Translations under genes and position numbers: made by a program
The notes under the pieces: model-generated
What the model was told of the DNA's origin: nothing
The model's input: only the letters and a program-made list of their open reading frames with translations
Database searches by the model: none
In this document: one piece after another, positions 18,362 to 26,156 of the stretch
How the letters are laid out: each line of letters opens with the position of its first letter
Position numbering within the stretch: the first letter of the stretch is position 1
Assembly: GCF_000829455.1 (NCBI RefSeq)
Contig: NZ_JXAK01000010.1
Span: forward strand, 1 to 64,000
DNA length: 64,000 nucleotides
Direction of reading: 5' to 3'
Source: Gordoniibacillus kamchatkensis
GTDB lineage: Bacteria; Bacillota; Bacilli; Paenibacillales; NBRC-103111

Positions 18362-19015
18362 TCACATTTTTTTCACTTTGCTAATAATTTCGCACTGCCG
18401 TTTAATGCAATGCCGGATAATCGCGCTGCGGTGTTTCTCGCTTATATCGCTGAAGGCCAAGCCGAATTTGCGCCCTCCATCGGTAATGAGCTTCGTATTC
18501 GCCACTTTCCCCGCAAACTCTACAAGCACAGTATCAGATGTCGTTTCCAGTCGAATTGTGCCTTTAACTTCATCGTTCACCTTGAAAATGTCGGATGAAG
18601 AACATAAGAACGATACTCCTCCACCGCTCAAATCTTCCGTCATAAACCTGTGAATTTCGCCGGAAGGGTGCTGGACTTCCAGCTTCACTCTGGCCGGAAC
18701 CCGGAAATAATTTCTGCGCTGAACTTTATACACGCTGCCGGGCAGCGGCTTGGCCATGACCGGCCTGCCGTTTCTTACGGTCAGTACGGTGTCGAACGTA
18801 TACAGCTCCTTCAAGTCGTTGTAAAAATAAACGGATATATCTTTGCCGTTCCCATGAAGCAGAGGCATGCTCTCTTGATGCTTGCTCACAGGCCGCTGAA
18901 TGTAAATCTCTTCGTTTTCTATTTTCAAGATTTGGGTTTTATATCTCGCCCCGTCCACACTCTCGATCTCAATCAATTGGTTCGCCCATAATTCGCCCAT
19001 TCCCACAGAATCCAC
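18362..19015 (-). CDS. PilZ-domain c-di-GMP-binding protein (YcgR/YpfA type)
   Basis: A 217-aa cytoplasmic c-di-GMP effector. Residues 1-95 form the YcgR-type N-terminal beta domain. Residues 96-210 are PilZ, with both binding motifs intact: RxxxR as R101-NYF-R105 and DxSxxG as D128-LSGG-G133. Homologues bind c-di-GMP and slow the flagellar motor or affect surface behaviour. The start is a GTG at 19015 after AGGAGGAGATCGTC. It is 39 bp downstream of the CheY-like gene and just upstream of the ydaJ promoter region. Motility control is an inference from the family; no flagellar genes are in the window. Confidence 0.9.
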   Translation of the reverse strand: MDSVGMGELWANQLIEIESVDGARYKTQILKIENEEIYIQRPVSKHQESMPLLHGNGKDISVYFYNDLKELYTFDTVLTVRNGRPVMAKPLPGSVYKVQRRNYFRVPARVKLEVQHPSGEIHRFMTEDLSGGGVSFLCSSSDIFKVNDEVKGTIRLETTSDTVLVEFAGKVANTKLITDGGRKFGLAFSDISEKHRSAIIRHCIKRQCEIISKVKKM

Positions 19016-19054
19016 GACGATCTCCTCCTATTCAATCCGCATGATGGCATATAG

Positions 19055-19417
19055 TCATTGAGGCATCACTTTTTTTATGGCCTCCAGCACTCGTTCTTTC
19101 TGAAAAGGCTTGACGATAAAGTCGGAGGCACCGGCCTTGATCGCATTAAGAATCATATTATGTTGTCCGACTGCCGAGCACATGATCACTTTTGCCTGCG
19201 GATCGACTTTTCTAATCTCGTTAAGGGCATCAATACCGTTCATTTCCGGCATCGTGATATCCATAGTAACTACGTCAGGCCTCATGTGCATGAACAGTTT
19301 GACCGCTTCGTCGCCGTCTTTGGCCTCGGCCACGACCTGAAAACCGACATCGGTCAGCATCTGTTTCAGAAATGCCCTCATAAAAGCGGCATCGTCAACA
19401 ACCATCACTCTAACCAT
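19055..19417 (-). CDS. CheY-like single-domain response regulator
   Basis: A 120-aa receiver domain with nothing attached. All key residues are present: the acidic pair in MVVDDAAF, phospho-acceptor Asp53 in TMDITMPEMNG, the Thr/Ser position in IMCSAV and Lys in DFIVKPF. It closely resembles chemotaxis CheY of Bacillus. No chemotaxis genes are nearby; its neighbours are the PilZ gene downstream and the output-domain regulator upstream. It may relay a signal from the histidine kinase at 20677 or act in chemotaxis. Confidence 0.9.
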   Translation of the reverse strand: MVRVMVVDDAAFMRAFLKQMLTDVGFQVVAEAKDGDEAVKLFMHMRPDVVTMDITMPEMNGIDALNEIRKVDPQAKVIMCSAVGQHNMILNAIKAGASDFIVKPFQKERVLEAIKKVMPQ

Positions 19418-19522
19418 TCGCGTTTATTCTCCTTGATTTTTGGCTAACGGCAAATCAAACTAGTCGGTAAGTCCTACGTCCCAAGTATAGTTTTTGCCAA
19501 TGACAAAATAATGAACATGATC

Positions 19523-20680
19523 TCAATAGAGATGTACAGCCGTGCCGTCAATACCGAATTGAAGCTGCGAGTACAGATTAACCAGTTCCTGCGTAGGAGC
19601 GATTCCCAGCTCCTTGTGCAGCAAGCTTGTGTAGCTTTCGTACTGTTTCGCCAGCAAAATCTTGTTTCTTTGCGCGGCATAGGCTTTCAGAAGCAGACCG
19701 ACTGTGTCTTCATCCAGCTCGTTGCGGTTCAACAGCTTTAAAAGAAGTCTTGTCGCCGAAGCGTAATCTTTATTGTCCAGCAGAGCTTTCGCCATTTTCT
19801 TTGCAAATTCCGCATACATCTGAAATAACCGCTCATTGTCGCTCAAAGCCCATAGATAGTCCTTTTCGCCAAATAATCCACCCGTATACAGCTTTTCGAC
19901 TTCCGCCGCCTGCTCCAAATTCGAGGCATCGATGACATGAAAGCTTTGGAGCTTTTTCTCAAAATCGACAAAATCGATATAGGTGTCAGCCGCAATGTCC
20001 AGGCTGTAAGTATCGCCGTCCGACTGGATGCCATGTTTAAGTCCGTGGGGCTCGACCGCTTTCCGCAATTGATAAATCGTCGTGTTGAGATACGTATCTG
20101 CATTTTTTTGCGGCATTCCCGCGAACATATCGGCTATAATTTTGACCCTCGATACTTTTTTGCCTCGGTTCAACAACAAGTATCCGAATAATTCCGCGCT
20201 TTTTCTGGTCCGCCATTTCACAGTCCCCCCGTGTTGACTGCGAATTTCTACTCCCCCCAGGCAAAATATGGATACCCGGTTCATTTCCTTGTTGTCGCTA
20301 TCCTCCGGCTTGTCGCAATGCTGAATAATCGCTCTCGCTCTTGCTACCGTTTTCTCCAGCCTCTCCAGGGAAACAGGCTTGACAATATAGTCCAGGGCGT
20401 AAATGTCGAATGCTTCGATCGCATATTCCTTATGCGAGGTGACGAACACGATGTGCAAATCCCGCGCCGTATCCGCCATCCTCTTGGCAAAAAGCATTCC
20501 GCTTTCATGCGGCATATTGATATCGACAAACGCTATGTGCACTTCGTGCTCGGCTAAAAATCGGTCGGCATCTTTCGTTTCCCGGAACATGCCGACGATT
20601 TCCACATCCGGAATTTTGGCAAGCAGCTTCTTCATGACCAGGTGCATCGCTTTTTCATCATCGATGATTATAACTTTCAT
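19523..20680 (-). CDS. Response regulator with SARP/BTAD-type output domain
   Basis: A 385-aa regulator. The receiver domain covers residues 1-125, with acidic pair IIDDEK, phospho-acceptor Asp53 in FVDINMPH and Lys in YIVKPV. From about residue 140 it has an OmpR-like winged helix (CLGGVEIRSQ, KSAELFGYLLLNRGKKVSR) and then a bacterial transcriptional activation domain of helical repeats (YTGGLFGEKDYLWAL and ELGIAPTQELVNLYSQL). This architecture is known from SARP-like regulators. The ATG overlaps the kinase stop by 4 bp, so kinase and regulator form a pair. In this position it is a good candidate to control the c-di-GMP and polysaccharide genes around it. Confidence 0.88.
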   Translation of the reverse strand: MKVIIIDDEKAMHLVMKKLLAKIPDVEIVGMFRETKDADRFLAEHEVHIAFVDINMPHESGMLFAKRMADTARDLHIVFVTSHKEYAIEAFDIYALDYIVKPVSLERLEKTVARARAIIQHCDKPEDSDNKEMNRVSIFCLGGVEIRSQHGGTVKWRTRKSAELFGYLLLNRGKKVSRVKIIADMFAGMPQKNADTYLNTTIYQLRKAVEPHGLKHGIQSDGDTYSLDIAADTYIDFVDFEKKLQSFHVIDASNLEQAAEVEKLYTGGLFGEKDYLWALSDNERLFQMYAEFAKKMAKALLDNKDYASATRLLLKLLNRNELDEDTVGLLLKAYAAQRNKILLAKQYESYTSLLHKELGIAPTQELVNLYSQLQFGIDGTAVHLY

Positions 20681-22476
20681 GCCGGTTCGAGCTCCCGTTG
20701 CTCCCGTATTGGGTATTTTTCGGCCTTTTCGTTGGCCTGAAGCGTGAAAAAGAAGGTGCTGCCTTGGCCCGGGGCGCTTTCAAACCAAATGGAACCGCCG
20801 TGAATGCCGACAAGTTCCTTGCATAAAACAAGCCCGAAGCCCGATCCCTTCTCCATCGTCATGTTCACCGGCTGCGAATCTTGCAGCAGCGATTTTGCGA
20901 TGGCAGGATCTATGCCCCCGCCGGAATCTTGGACCGAGACAACGATCCAGTCCTCCTTGTATGCAGCCCTAATTCGTACATAACCGCCGATGGCGGTGAA
21001 TTTTATCGCGTTCGCCAGCAAATTCCTCAGTATGATGCCTACCATTTCCTTGTCGGCAAAAACAGCGAAGCCGTCATCAATGTAAGAAACGATTTCGATT
21101 TTTTTGATTTCGCAATGCACCTTAACCGTTTGGATCGCTTGCTGCACAAAGGAAGACAAATCCCATGCCGAGGGATTGAACGCAATTTTTCTTTTTTGAT
21201 TGCGAAACCATTCGAGAAGGTGCTCCACCAACTCGTAAGTGCCTGCGATTTGTTCCTTGACTTCACGGAATATTTCGAGATTTTCGCTTGCCAAGCTTTG
21301 TATTTCCTCTTCCAGCAATTCCGTTAAATTGATGAGCACCGCTAAAGGATCGCGGATGTCGTGAGCAAGCACCGAAAACAGCTGATCCTTGAAAGCGTTC
21401 ATGTCCGCCAGCTGCCTGGCGATCGTCAGAAGCTTTTCCTGATTGTTCACGACCTCCGTCGTTTCGTGGAACAAAAGCGTTTTGCCGAGCAGCGTCCGGC
21501 CTTTGCCATATATCATGGAAACGCTGAAATCGTAATGCTTGGTCACCCCGTTCCGGCTGAACGACAGCTGGCTTTCGCTGTTTGAACTTTCAGCCAGCTT
21601 GGCCACAATTGCCGGATAAGCGGCGAAGACTTGGAGAGCCGGCGCGGGTTTGTCCCGTATTGGACCTAATTGTTCAAATATGCCTTGGGCCGCCTCATTG
21701 AAATTCGTAATATTGTACTCCAGGTCGAGGATGACAACCCCGTCGGCCATCGATTCGAACACCTGCTCCATAGCAAGCGAGCTCAGCCTCAATATATTGA
21801 GCCTATAGATACCAAAAAAATAAATAACGCCCGAAACCATAAAGCTGAACGGCTCCAAGTCAAGATTCGCGCTGATGCTGCCTGTCAAGTAGAGCATGTT
21901 GGCAATCCACGGCACCGCTGCGCCGACCATCATCACAATAATTTGTTTGCGGATAAGCGGCGCCGCTTTCAAATAAAGAGCGGCGGAAACGACAATTCCC
22001 GCTAACGTGCACAAATACGAATACGCGGTGTGAACCCAATACCAAGGCCCTTTGACCGTTGTAACCGTCGTGATGCCGGCCAGTTTGCCCAAGGCGATTT
22101 CGCGGTAAAACCAATGATGAGTATCGTTCGTATAATGCATAATTAGCGTAACGACCGGGACCGCCATGAGCAGAAAATAAACGCGCTTATGTAAAAGCGC
22201 CTTATTACCGGTATACTGCAGGATCAATATCAGCCATAACGCCGAAATAAACGGTATTCCGGCATATTCGACTTTTAGCCAAAATACGACTTGATCCGTC
22301 GTGCGGCTGGCGATTTCAAAAGCGTAACCGAACGAATAAAACGAGGCCGCCAACATAATCAATGCACATATTCGCGCTGCCGGTTGTTTTCGGTTAGGCC
22401 ACGAGAGAAAAGAAATCAACAACGTCATGTAGGTGGAAATCATCAACACGACAAACAATATGACTTTGTAACTCAT
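20677..22476 (-). CDS. Sensor histidine kinase with 7TM N-terminal domain and PAS
   Basis: A 599-aa membrane kinase. The first 215 residues have about seven TM helices of the histidine-kinase N-terminal 7TM type. A PAS-like domain follows (MADGVVILDLEYNITNFNEAA). HisKA has the phospho-acceptor in LFSVLAHDIRDPLAVL. HATPase_c has LLANAIKFTA, DSGGGIDPA and GSGFGLVLCKELV. I start it at the ATG at 22476 after CGGGAGCCCATCGT; the longer frame to 22563 would overlap the HD-GYP stop. It is translationally coupled to its regulator at 19523 and lies 83 bp after the HD-GYP gene. The signal sensed is not evident; the 7TM module suggests a membrane or small hydrophobic signal. Confidence 0.9.
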   Translation of the reverse strand: MSYKVILFVVLMISTYMTLLISFLSWPNRKQPAARICALIMLAASFYSFGYAFEIASRTTDQVVFWLKVEYAGIPFISALWLILILQYTGNKALLHKRVYFLLMAVPVVTLIMHYTNDTHHWFYREIALGKLAGITTVTTVKGPWYWVHTAYSYLCTLAGIVVSAALYLKAAPLIRKQIIVMMVGAAVPWIANMLYLTGSISANLDLEPFSFMVSGVIYFFGIYRLNILRLSSLAMEQVFESMADGVVILDLEYNITNFNEAAQGIFEQLGPIRDKPAPALQVFAAYPAIVAKLAESSNSESQLSFSRNGVTKHYDFSVSMIYGKGRTLLGKTLLFHETTEVVNNQEKLLTIARQLADMNAFKDQLFSVLAHDIRDPLAVLINLTELLEEEIQSLASENLEIFREVKEQIAGTYELVEHLLEWFRNQKRKIAFNPSAWDLSSFVQQAIQTVKVHCEIKKIEIVSYIDDGFAVFADKEMVGIILRNLLANAIKFTAIGGYVRIRAAYKEDWIVVSVQDSGGGIDPAIAKSLLQDSQPVNMTMEKGSGFGLVLCKELVGIHGGSIWFESAPGQGSTFFFTLQANEKAEKYPIREQRELEPA

Positions 22477-22559
22477 ACGATGGGCTCCCGAGCGCAAATT
22501 GGACAATATTCGCAGATTGCTGGAGGCAACTAAGCAGTGAGGTAAATGAGGGTTATTCG

Positions 22560-23606
22560 TCAAGCCAAGACATGATCGATTTGGGCCTCCGTATGCTTAC
22601 TGAGATCTAGAAACAACTCTTCGATCTGCACCAACGGATGCACAGGGGCGAACGGATTGATGTAAACAATCTTTCCCTTGCTGCCGTCCGTAAGCACAAC
22701 TTCATGACCGACCAACGATTGCATAATCCGGTTTAAAAAAACGCTTACGATCTTCGCATCGAACACGCCGAAAGCATTTTGCGAGATGTTTCTCAAAATT
22801 TCGTAAAGAGGAGTCGCGGAACGGTAAATTTTTTGCGAAGTCATGGCGTGAAACACGTCGGCGATCATGACAATCCGGCTGAAATAATCGATCTTCTCCT
22901 GTTCCAAACCGAAAGGGTAGCCGCGCCCGTCCATTCTTTCATGATGCTGCAGAGCGACGAGCGCCTGTCTGTGATTTGTTCCGACCGTTCCTTTGATCAA
23001 TTCATATCCGAAGACGATGTGCTTCTTCATCAGTTCAAATTCTTCATTCGTCAATTTGTCAGGCTTGTCCAGAATGTCCGGCGGAATCATCATTTTACCG
23101 ATATCGTGAAGCAAGGCCGCCGTAGATAGCTGCAGCAAATCATGCTCTTTCATATTGAGCCATTTCCCGATAAGCGTCGCCAGTACGGCAACCCCGATAT
23201 TGTGACGATATGTATAATCGTCCTTGGCCTGCAGCGACGACAACAGCCCGAACACGTTTAACTCGTCCGAGCTTTGATGTATGGCCGGAATGATATGTTT
23301 TCGAATATCGGCAAGTGGAACTTTTTTGGAATACCGCACATCTTGAAAAATGGTGTATACTTGCTCCACCAGTTGATCGATCGTTTCTGCGCCATCCAAT
23401 TGCTCTGCGTTCTCCTCTTGCCCGGCCGTAACGACATCCTCGCCCGTCAGCTGGATAGCGTGGGATTCCAGCAGCTCCAGGTGCCCTTGATTCAAAAGAG
23501 CGGGTGCGGCAATCAACAAAGAACCGTATTTATTGAAAATATCCCGTTTTAATCGGAAGCCAATCAAACCGTTCGTACCGTTCGCCTCGCCGTTCAAGTC
23601 CATCAT
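22560..23606 (-). CDS. HD-GYP domain phosphodiesterase, probable c-di-GMP hydrolase
   Basis: A 348-aa cytoplasmic enzyme. The HD-GYP domain has all metal and signature residues: H133 region TYRHNIG, HD at 167-168 in LLHDIGK, and HHERMDGRGYP at 221-231. The usual activity is hydrolysis of c-di-GMP to pGpG or GMP. The first 120 residues are a shared but unnamed N-terminal domain. The start is uncertain. ATG codons at 23606 and 23603 lie against a GAAGGG site, and a TTG three codons further in would have better spacing. It is the first gene of the signalling block, and its upstream region carries Spo0A-type boxes. It gives the island an off-switch for the signal read by YdaK and PilZ. Confidence 0.88.
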   Translation of the reverse strand: MMDLNGEANGTNGLIGFRLKRDIFNKYGSLLIAAPALLNQGHLELLESHAIQLTGEDVVTAGQEENAEQLDGAETIDQLVEQVYTIFQDVRYSKKVPLADIRKHIIPAIHQSSDELNVFGLLSSLQAKDDYTYRHNIGVAVLATLIGKWLNMKEHDLLQLSTAALLHDIGKMMIPPDILDKPDKLTNEEFELMKKHIVFGYELIKGTVGTNHRQALVALQHHERMDGRGYPFGLEQEKIDYFSRIVMIADVFHAMTSQKIYRSATPLYEILRNISQNAFGVFDAKIVSVFLNRIMQSLVGHEVVLTDGSKGKIVYINPFAPVHPLVQIEELFLDLSKHTEAQIDHVLA

Positions 23607-23626
23607 CCCTTCGTTGCTTAGCTCGG

Positions 23627-23780
23627 ATCGACAAATTATTACCAATATCTTTATCTTATCTTTCCGGAATGACAAAACAATGAACAAGCGGCGAGTTAGA
23701 TGGCGTTGAATAACGATGAATTTTGTCGAATATAATATTTGTATGTCGTATTTTGAATTATAATACAATTTTTTGTCGAA
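23627..23780. promoter_or_regulatory. Spo0A-type boxes upstream of the HD-GYP gene
   Basis: TTTGTCGAA is present exactly at 23722-23730 and 23772-23780 on the plus strand. A one-mismatch copy (TTTGTCGAT) is at 23635-23627 on the minus strand, between the probable promoter and the start codon. A promoter-like pair for the minus-strand gene (TTCAAA, 17 bp, TATATT) lies at about 23756-23728, so the middle box overlaps its -10. Confidence 0.6.
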
Positions 23781-23799
23781 TCAAAGAGGATGTTTAACG

Positions 23800-23889
23800 A
23801 TGATGGCGATGAATAGAGGCTGCCAGCCGGAGATCCACATTCTTAGGTCCGCAGTGCAGCCACTCTCTCTCGGGAGCCTGAAAGTCTGA
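23800..23889 (+). CDS. Possible 29-codon small ORF or leader peptide
   Basis: An ATG at 23800 follows AAGAGGATGTTTAACG and reads 29 codons (starts MMAMNRGCQ, ends SLGSLKV) before a TGA at 23887. The frame is short and I do not recognise it. About 95 bp later comes a strong hairpin with a T-run at 23982, and a Spo0A-type box overlaps the upstream region. The whole stretch 23790-24017 may be a small transcript with or without a peptide. Coding is unproven. Confidence 0.3.
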   Translation: MMAMNRGCQPEIHILRSAVQPLSLGSLKV

Positions 23890-23981
23890 AGGGACGTTTG
23901 CGTCTCGAGGTTGTAATGAACGGGATGGGACAGACGGGTTTCAGAAAGCAAAGACAAGGTTTATACATGTTAAGAAGCAGC

Positions 23982-24017
23982 AAAAAGGAGCCGCACAAAG
24001 TGTGCAGCTCCTTTTTT
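23982..24017. terminator. Bidirectional terminator between thiG and the small plus-strand unit
   Basis: AAAAAGGAGC-CGCAC pairs with GTGTGC-AGCTCCTTTTTT across AAA. A-run and T-run flank both sides, so it works for the minus-strand thiamine operon ending at 24034 and for any plus-strand transcript from about 23790. Confidence 0.75.
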
Positions 24018-24033
24018 GCCGTATTTCGGCAGG

Positions 24034-24801
24034 TTAAGACGGGCTCAACCCTTCCTGCGGGCTGCTTGCCGTAGCATAGCGTTTCTTCGGAATGCGGCCG
24101 GCTTCCCGTCCGAGGCGGCCCGCCTCGATGGCCAGCTTCATGGCGTGCGCCATTTTTACCGGATCTTTCGCTCCGGACACCGCCGTATTGAGCAGAACGC
24201 CGTCAGCCCCGAGCTCCATCGCGATCGCGGCGTCGGAAGGCGTGCCGATGCCTGCGTCTACGATGACGGGAACGGTCGCCTGCTCGATAATGAAGCTGAG
24301 GTTCAGCGGATTGACGATTCCTTGGCCGGAGCCGATCGGCGACGCCCCGGGCATAATGGCGTGCACGCCGAGTTCCTGCAGTCTCTTGGCCAGCAGCACG
24401 TCGTCGGACGTGTACGGCAGGACGATGAACCCTTCCTTCAGCAGCATTTCCGAAGCTTTCAGCGTTTCTACCGGATCGGGCAGCAGCGTCTTCATGTCGC
24501 CGATCACTTCCACCTTGATCATGTCGCAGAGGCCTGACGCTTTAGCCAGTTTGGCGATGCGAAATGCTTCTTCGGCCGTTTGCGCGCCAGCCGTATTCGG
24601 AAGCAGCGTAAAGTTTTTGACGTCCAGCATTTCCAGAAAGTTGGGCTGGCCGGCTTCGTAAATGTTCATTCGCCGCACGGCAAAAGTTAAAATTTGCGCC
24701 CCAGACACGCGCACCGCTTCGCGCTGAATGTCGAAGCTCGGAAATTTCCCCGTTCCGAGCAGCAGCCGCGATTCAAATTCGTAAGGTCCGATTTTCAGCA
24801 T
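24034..24801 (-). CDS. thiG: Thiazole synthase
   Basis: A 255-aa TIM-barrel enzyme that condenses 1-deoxy-D-xylulose 5-phosphate, dehydroglycine and the ThiS thiocarboxylate into the thiazole phosphate of thiamine. The N-terminus is [17 protein letters not shown]. The Schiff-base Lys is in MIKVEVIGD, and the phosphate-binding loop is [10 protein letters not shown] with [15 protein letters not shown]. The length is typical. It is the last gene of tenI-thiO-thiS-thiG, three bases after thiS, and is followed by the bidirectional terminator. The AAVSGAKDP segment and C-terminal [10 protein letters not shown] are normal for the family. Confidence 0.96.
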   Translation of the reverse strand: MLKIGPYEFESRLLLGTGKFPSFDIQREAVRVSGAQILTFAVRRMNIYEAGQPNFLEMLDVKNFTLLPNTAGAQTAEEAFRIAKLAKASGLCDMIKVEVIGDMKTLLPDPVETLKASEMLLKEGFIVLPYTSDDVLLAKRLQELGVHAIMPGASPIGSGQGIVNPLNLSFIIEQATVPVIVDAGIGTPSDAAIAMELGADGVLLNTAVSGAKDPVKMAHAMKLAIEAGRLGREAGRIPKKRYATASSPQEGLSPS

Positions 24802-24804
24802 CGT

Positions 24805-25011
24805 TCATCCGCCTCCCACAAAATGTACCATCTCGATCCGGTCTCCGCTTCGCACCAAAGTGTCCGCATGCGCCGCCTTTTCGAGAATCGTTTGATTGAT
24901 TTCGACAATGACGACTTTCCGCTCCAAGCCGAAATAGGCGAGCAATTCGGACACCGTCCGCACCGATTCCGGCACCTGGATCCGTTCCCCGTTGACGATG
25001 AGCTCGATCAT
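24805..25011 (-). CDS. thiS: Sulfur-carrier protein ThiS
   Basis: A 68-aa ubiquitin-fold carrier that holds sulfur as a C-terminal thiocarboxylate for ThiG. It begins MIELIVNGERIQ and ends in the required Gly-Gly (VHFVGGG, with one extra Gly). The ATG at 25011 directly abuts the thiO stop, so it is coupled. No ThiF adenylyltransferase is in the window, so activation must come from a gene elsewhere. Confidence 0.95.
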   Translation of the reverse strand: MIELIVNGERIQVPESVRTVSELLAYFGLERKVVIVEINQTILEKAAHADTLVRSGDRIEMVHFVGGG

Positions 25012-26154
25012 TCACCTTCCTCCCTTCTCTTGGCGAACGGCAACGTGCCGATCCGGCCGGAAAGAGCGGCAGACGGCCGCAGCAGCCGCGCTTCCCTCCA
25101 TCAGCTCGGACAGCAGCTGCCCTGTAGCCGGGCTGAGCAAAATCCCGTTCCGGTAATGCCCGGCCGCGACGAACAGCCCTGCGCAGCCTTCCCAAGCCCC
25201 CAGGTAGGGGAGCCCGTCGGGCGTTTGCGGACGAAGTCCGGCCCACGATTTTTCCCATGCGGCGTTCGCGATGCCCGGCAACAACGAAGCCGCTTTGCTC
25301 ATTAAGCTCATCAGTCCGCCCGCGCTCACTGTCCGGTCGTAACTGCGCTCGATCATGGTGGCGCCGACCACGAGCCGCCCGCCCCGTTTAGGCACAACAT
25401 AGCAGCCGTGCGAAAATACGGTGGCGGCCAGCAGCGGCACCGGCGTCACGACGGAGAAGCATTCCCCCTTGACGGGAAAAACGTCCAGGCCGAGCCCGGC
25501 TTGAGCCAGCAGCCGGTTCCCCCACACCCCCGCCGCTGCGACAACTTGATCGCAAGCGATCGTCTCCGCTTCCGTCACAACCCCGGTCACTCGCCCACGC
25601 TCGATCCGCAGCGAGATCGCTTCGCTGTATTCGCGCACTTGCGCCCCGAGCACAGCCGCCGCTTTCACGAACGCTTCCGCCGTATCCGGCGCCGACACTT
25701 GCCCGTCGTCCGGAATATGGAGCGCTCCTTCGATGTCCGCCGACAAACCGGGCTCCATGACTCTCGCCTGGCTCGCGCTTAGCCATTCCGCCCGCTCCCC
25801 GGCCTCGCGTTGAAAAGCAGCCATGCGGCGGCATTCCTCCGCTTGTTCGGGAGTTCGCGCAACGTGCAGCAGCCCTTTGCGCACCAGTCCGATATCGATG
25901 CCGGTCAGCTCTTTCAATTCATCCGAGATTTGCGGAAACATCGCTCTGCTCTGCCGGGCCAAATCGAACAGCGGGCCGGGCTCGTGCATTTCGGACTGTG
26001 CTCCCAGCATGCCTGCCGCCGCGCTCGACGCTCCCGAGGCGATCCGGTCCCGCTCCAGCAAAACGACGCTTCTGCCCCGTTTGGCCAAATGGTAAGCGAT
26101 TGAGCCTCCGATAATCCCGCCGCCGATGACTACCGCATCAACTGTTTTGGACAT
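25012..26154 (-). CDS. thiO: Glycine oxidase
   Basis: A 380-aa FAD flavoenzyme that oxidises glycine to the imine used by ThiG in the aerobic thiamine route. The N-terminal Rossmann motif is VVIGGGIIGGSIAYHLAKRG with the acidic strand end LLERD. The DAO substrate domain includes VKGECFSVVTP, and the C-terminal FAD segment is GLFVAAGHYRNGILLSPATG. The ATG at 26154 lies 2 bp after the tenI stop. Its presence instead of ThiH means thiazole synthesis is oxygen-dependent. Confidence 0.93.
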   Translation of the reverse strand: MSKTVDAVVIGGGIIGGSIAYHLAKRGRSVVLLERDRIASGASSAAAGMLGAQSEMHEPGPLFDLARQSRAMFPQISDELKELTGIDIGLVRKGLLHVARTPEQAEECRRMAAFQREAGERAEWLSASQARVMEPGLSADIEGALHIPDDGQVSAPDTAEAFVKAAAVLGAQVREYSEAISLRIERGRVTGVVTEAETIACDQVVAAAGVWGNRLLAQAGLGLDVFPVKGECFSVVTPVPLLAATVFSHGCYVVPKRGGRLVVGATMIERSYDRTVSAGGLMSLMSKAASLLPGIANAAWEKSWAGLRPQTPDGLPYLGAWEGCAGLFVAAGHYRNGILLSPATGQLLSELMEGSAAAAAVCRSFRPDRHVAVRQEKGGR

Positions 26155-26156
26155 CG

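Noticed and set aside
23790-24017. Possible c-di-GMP (GEMM) or c-di-AMP riboswitch next to the HD-GYP gene
   Set aside because: I looked for the GEMM-I strings (GCACAGGGCAAACC, GCAAAGCC, GGTAGCGGGG) and the ydaO strings; none is present on either strand.
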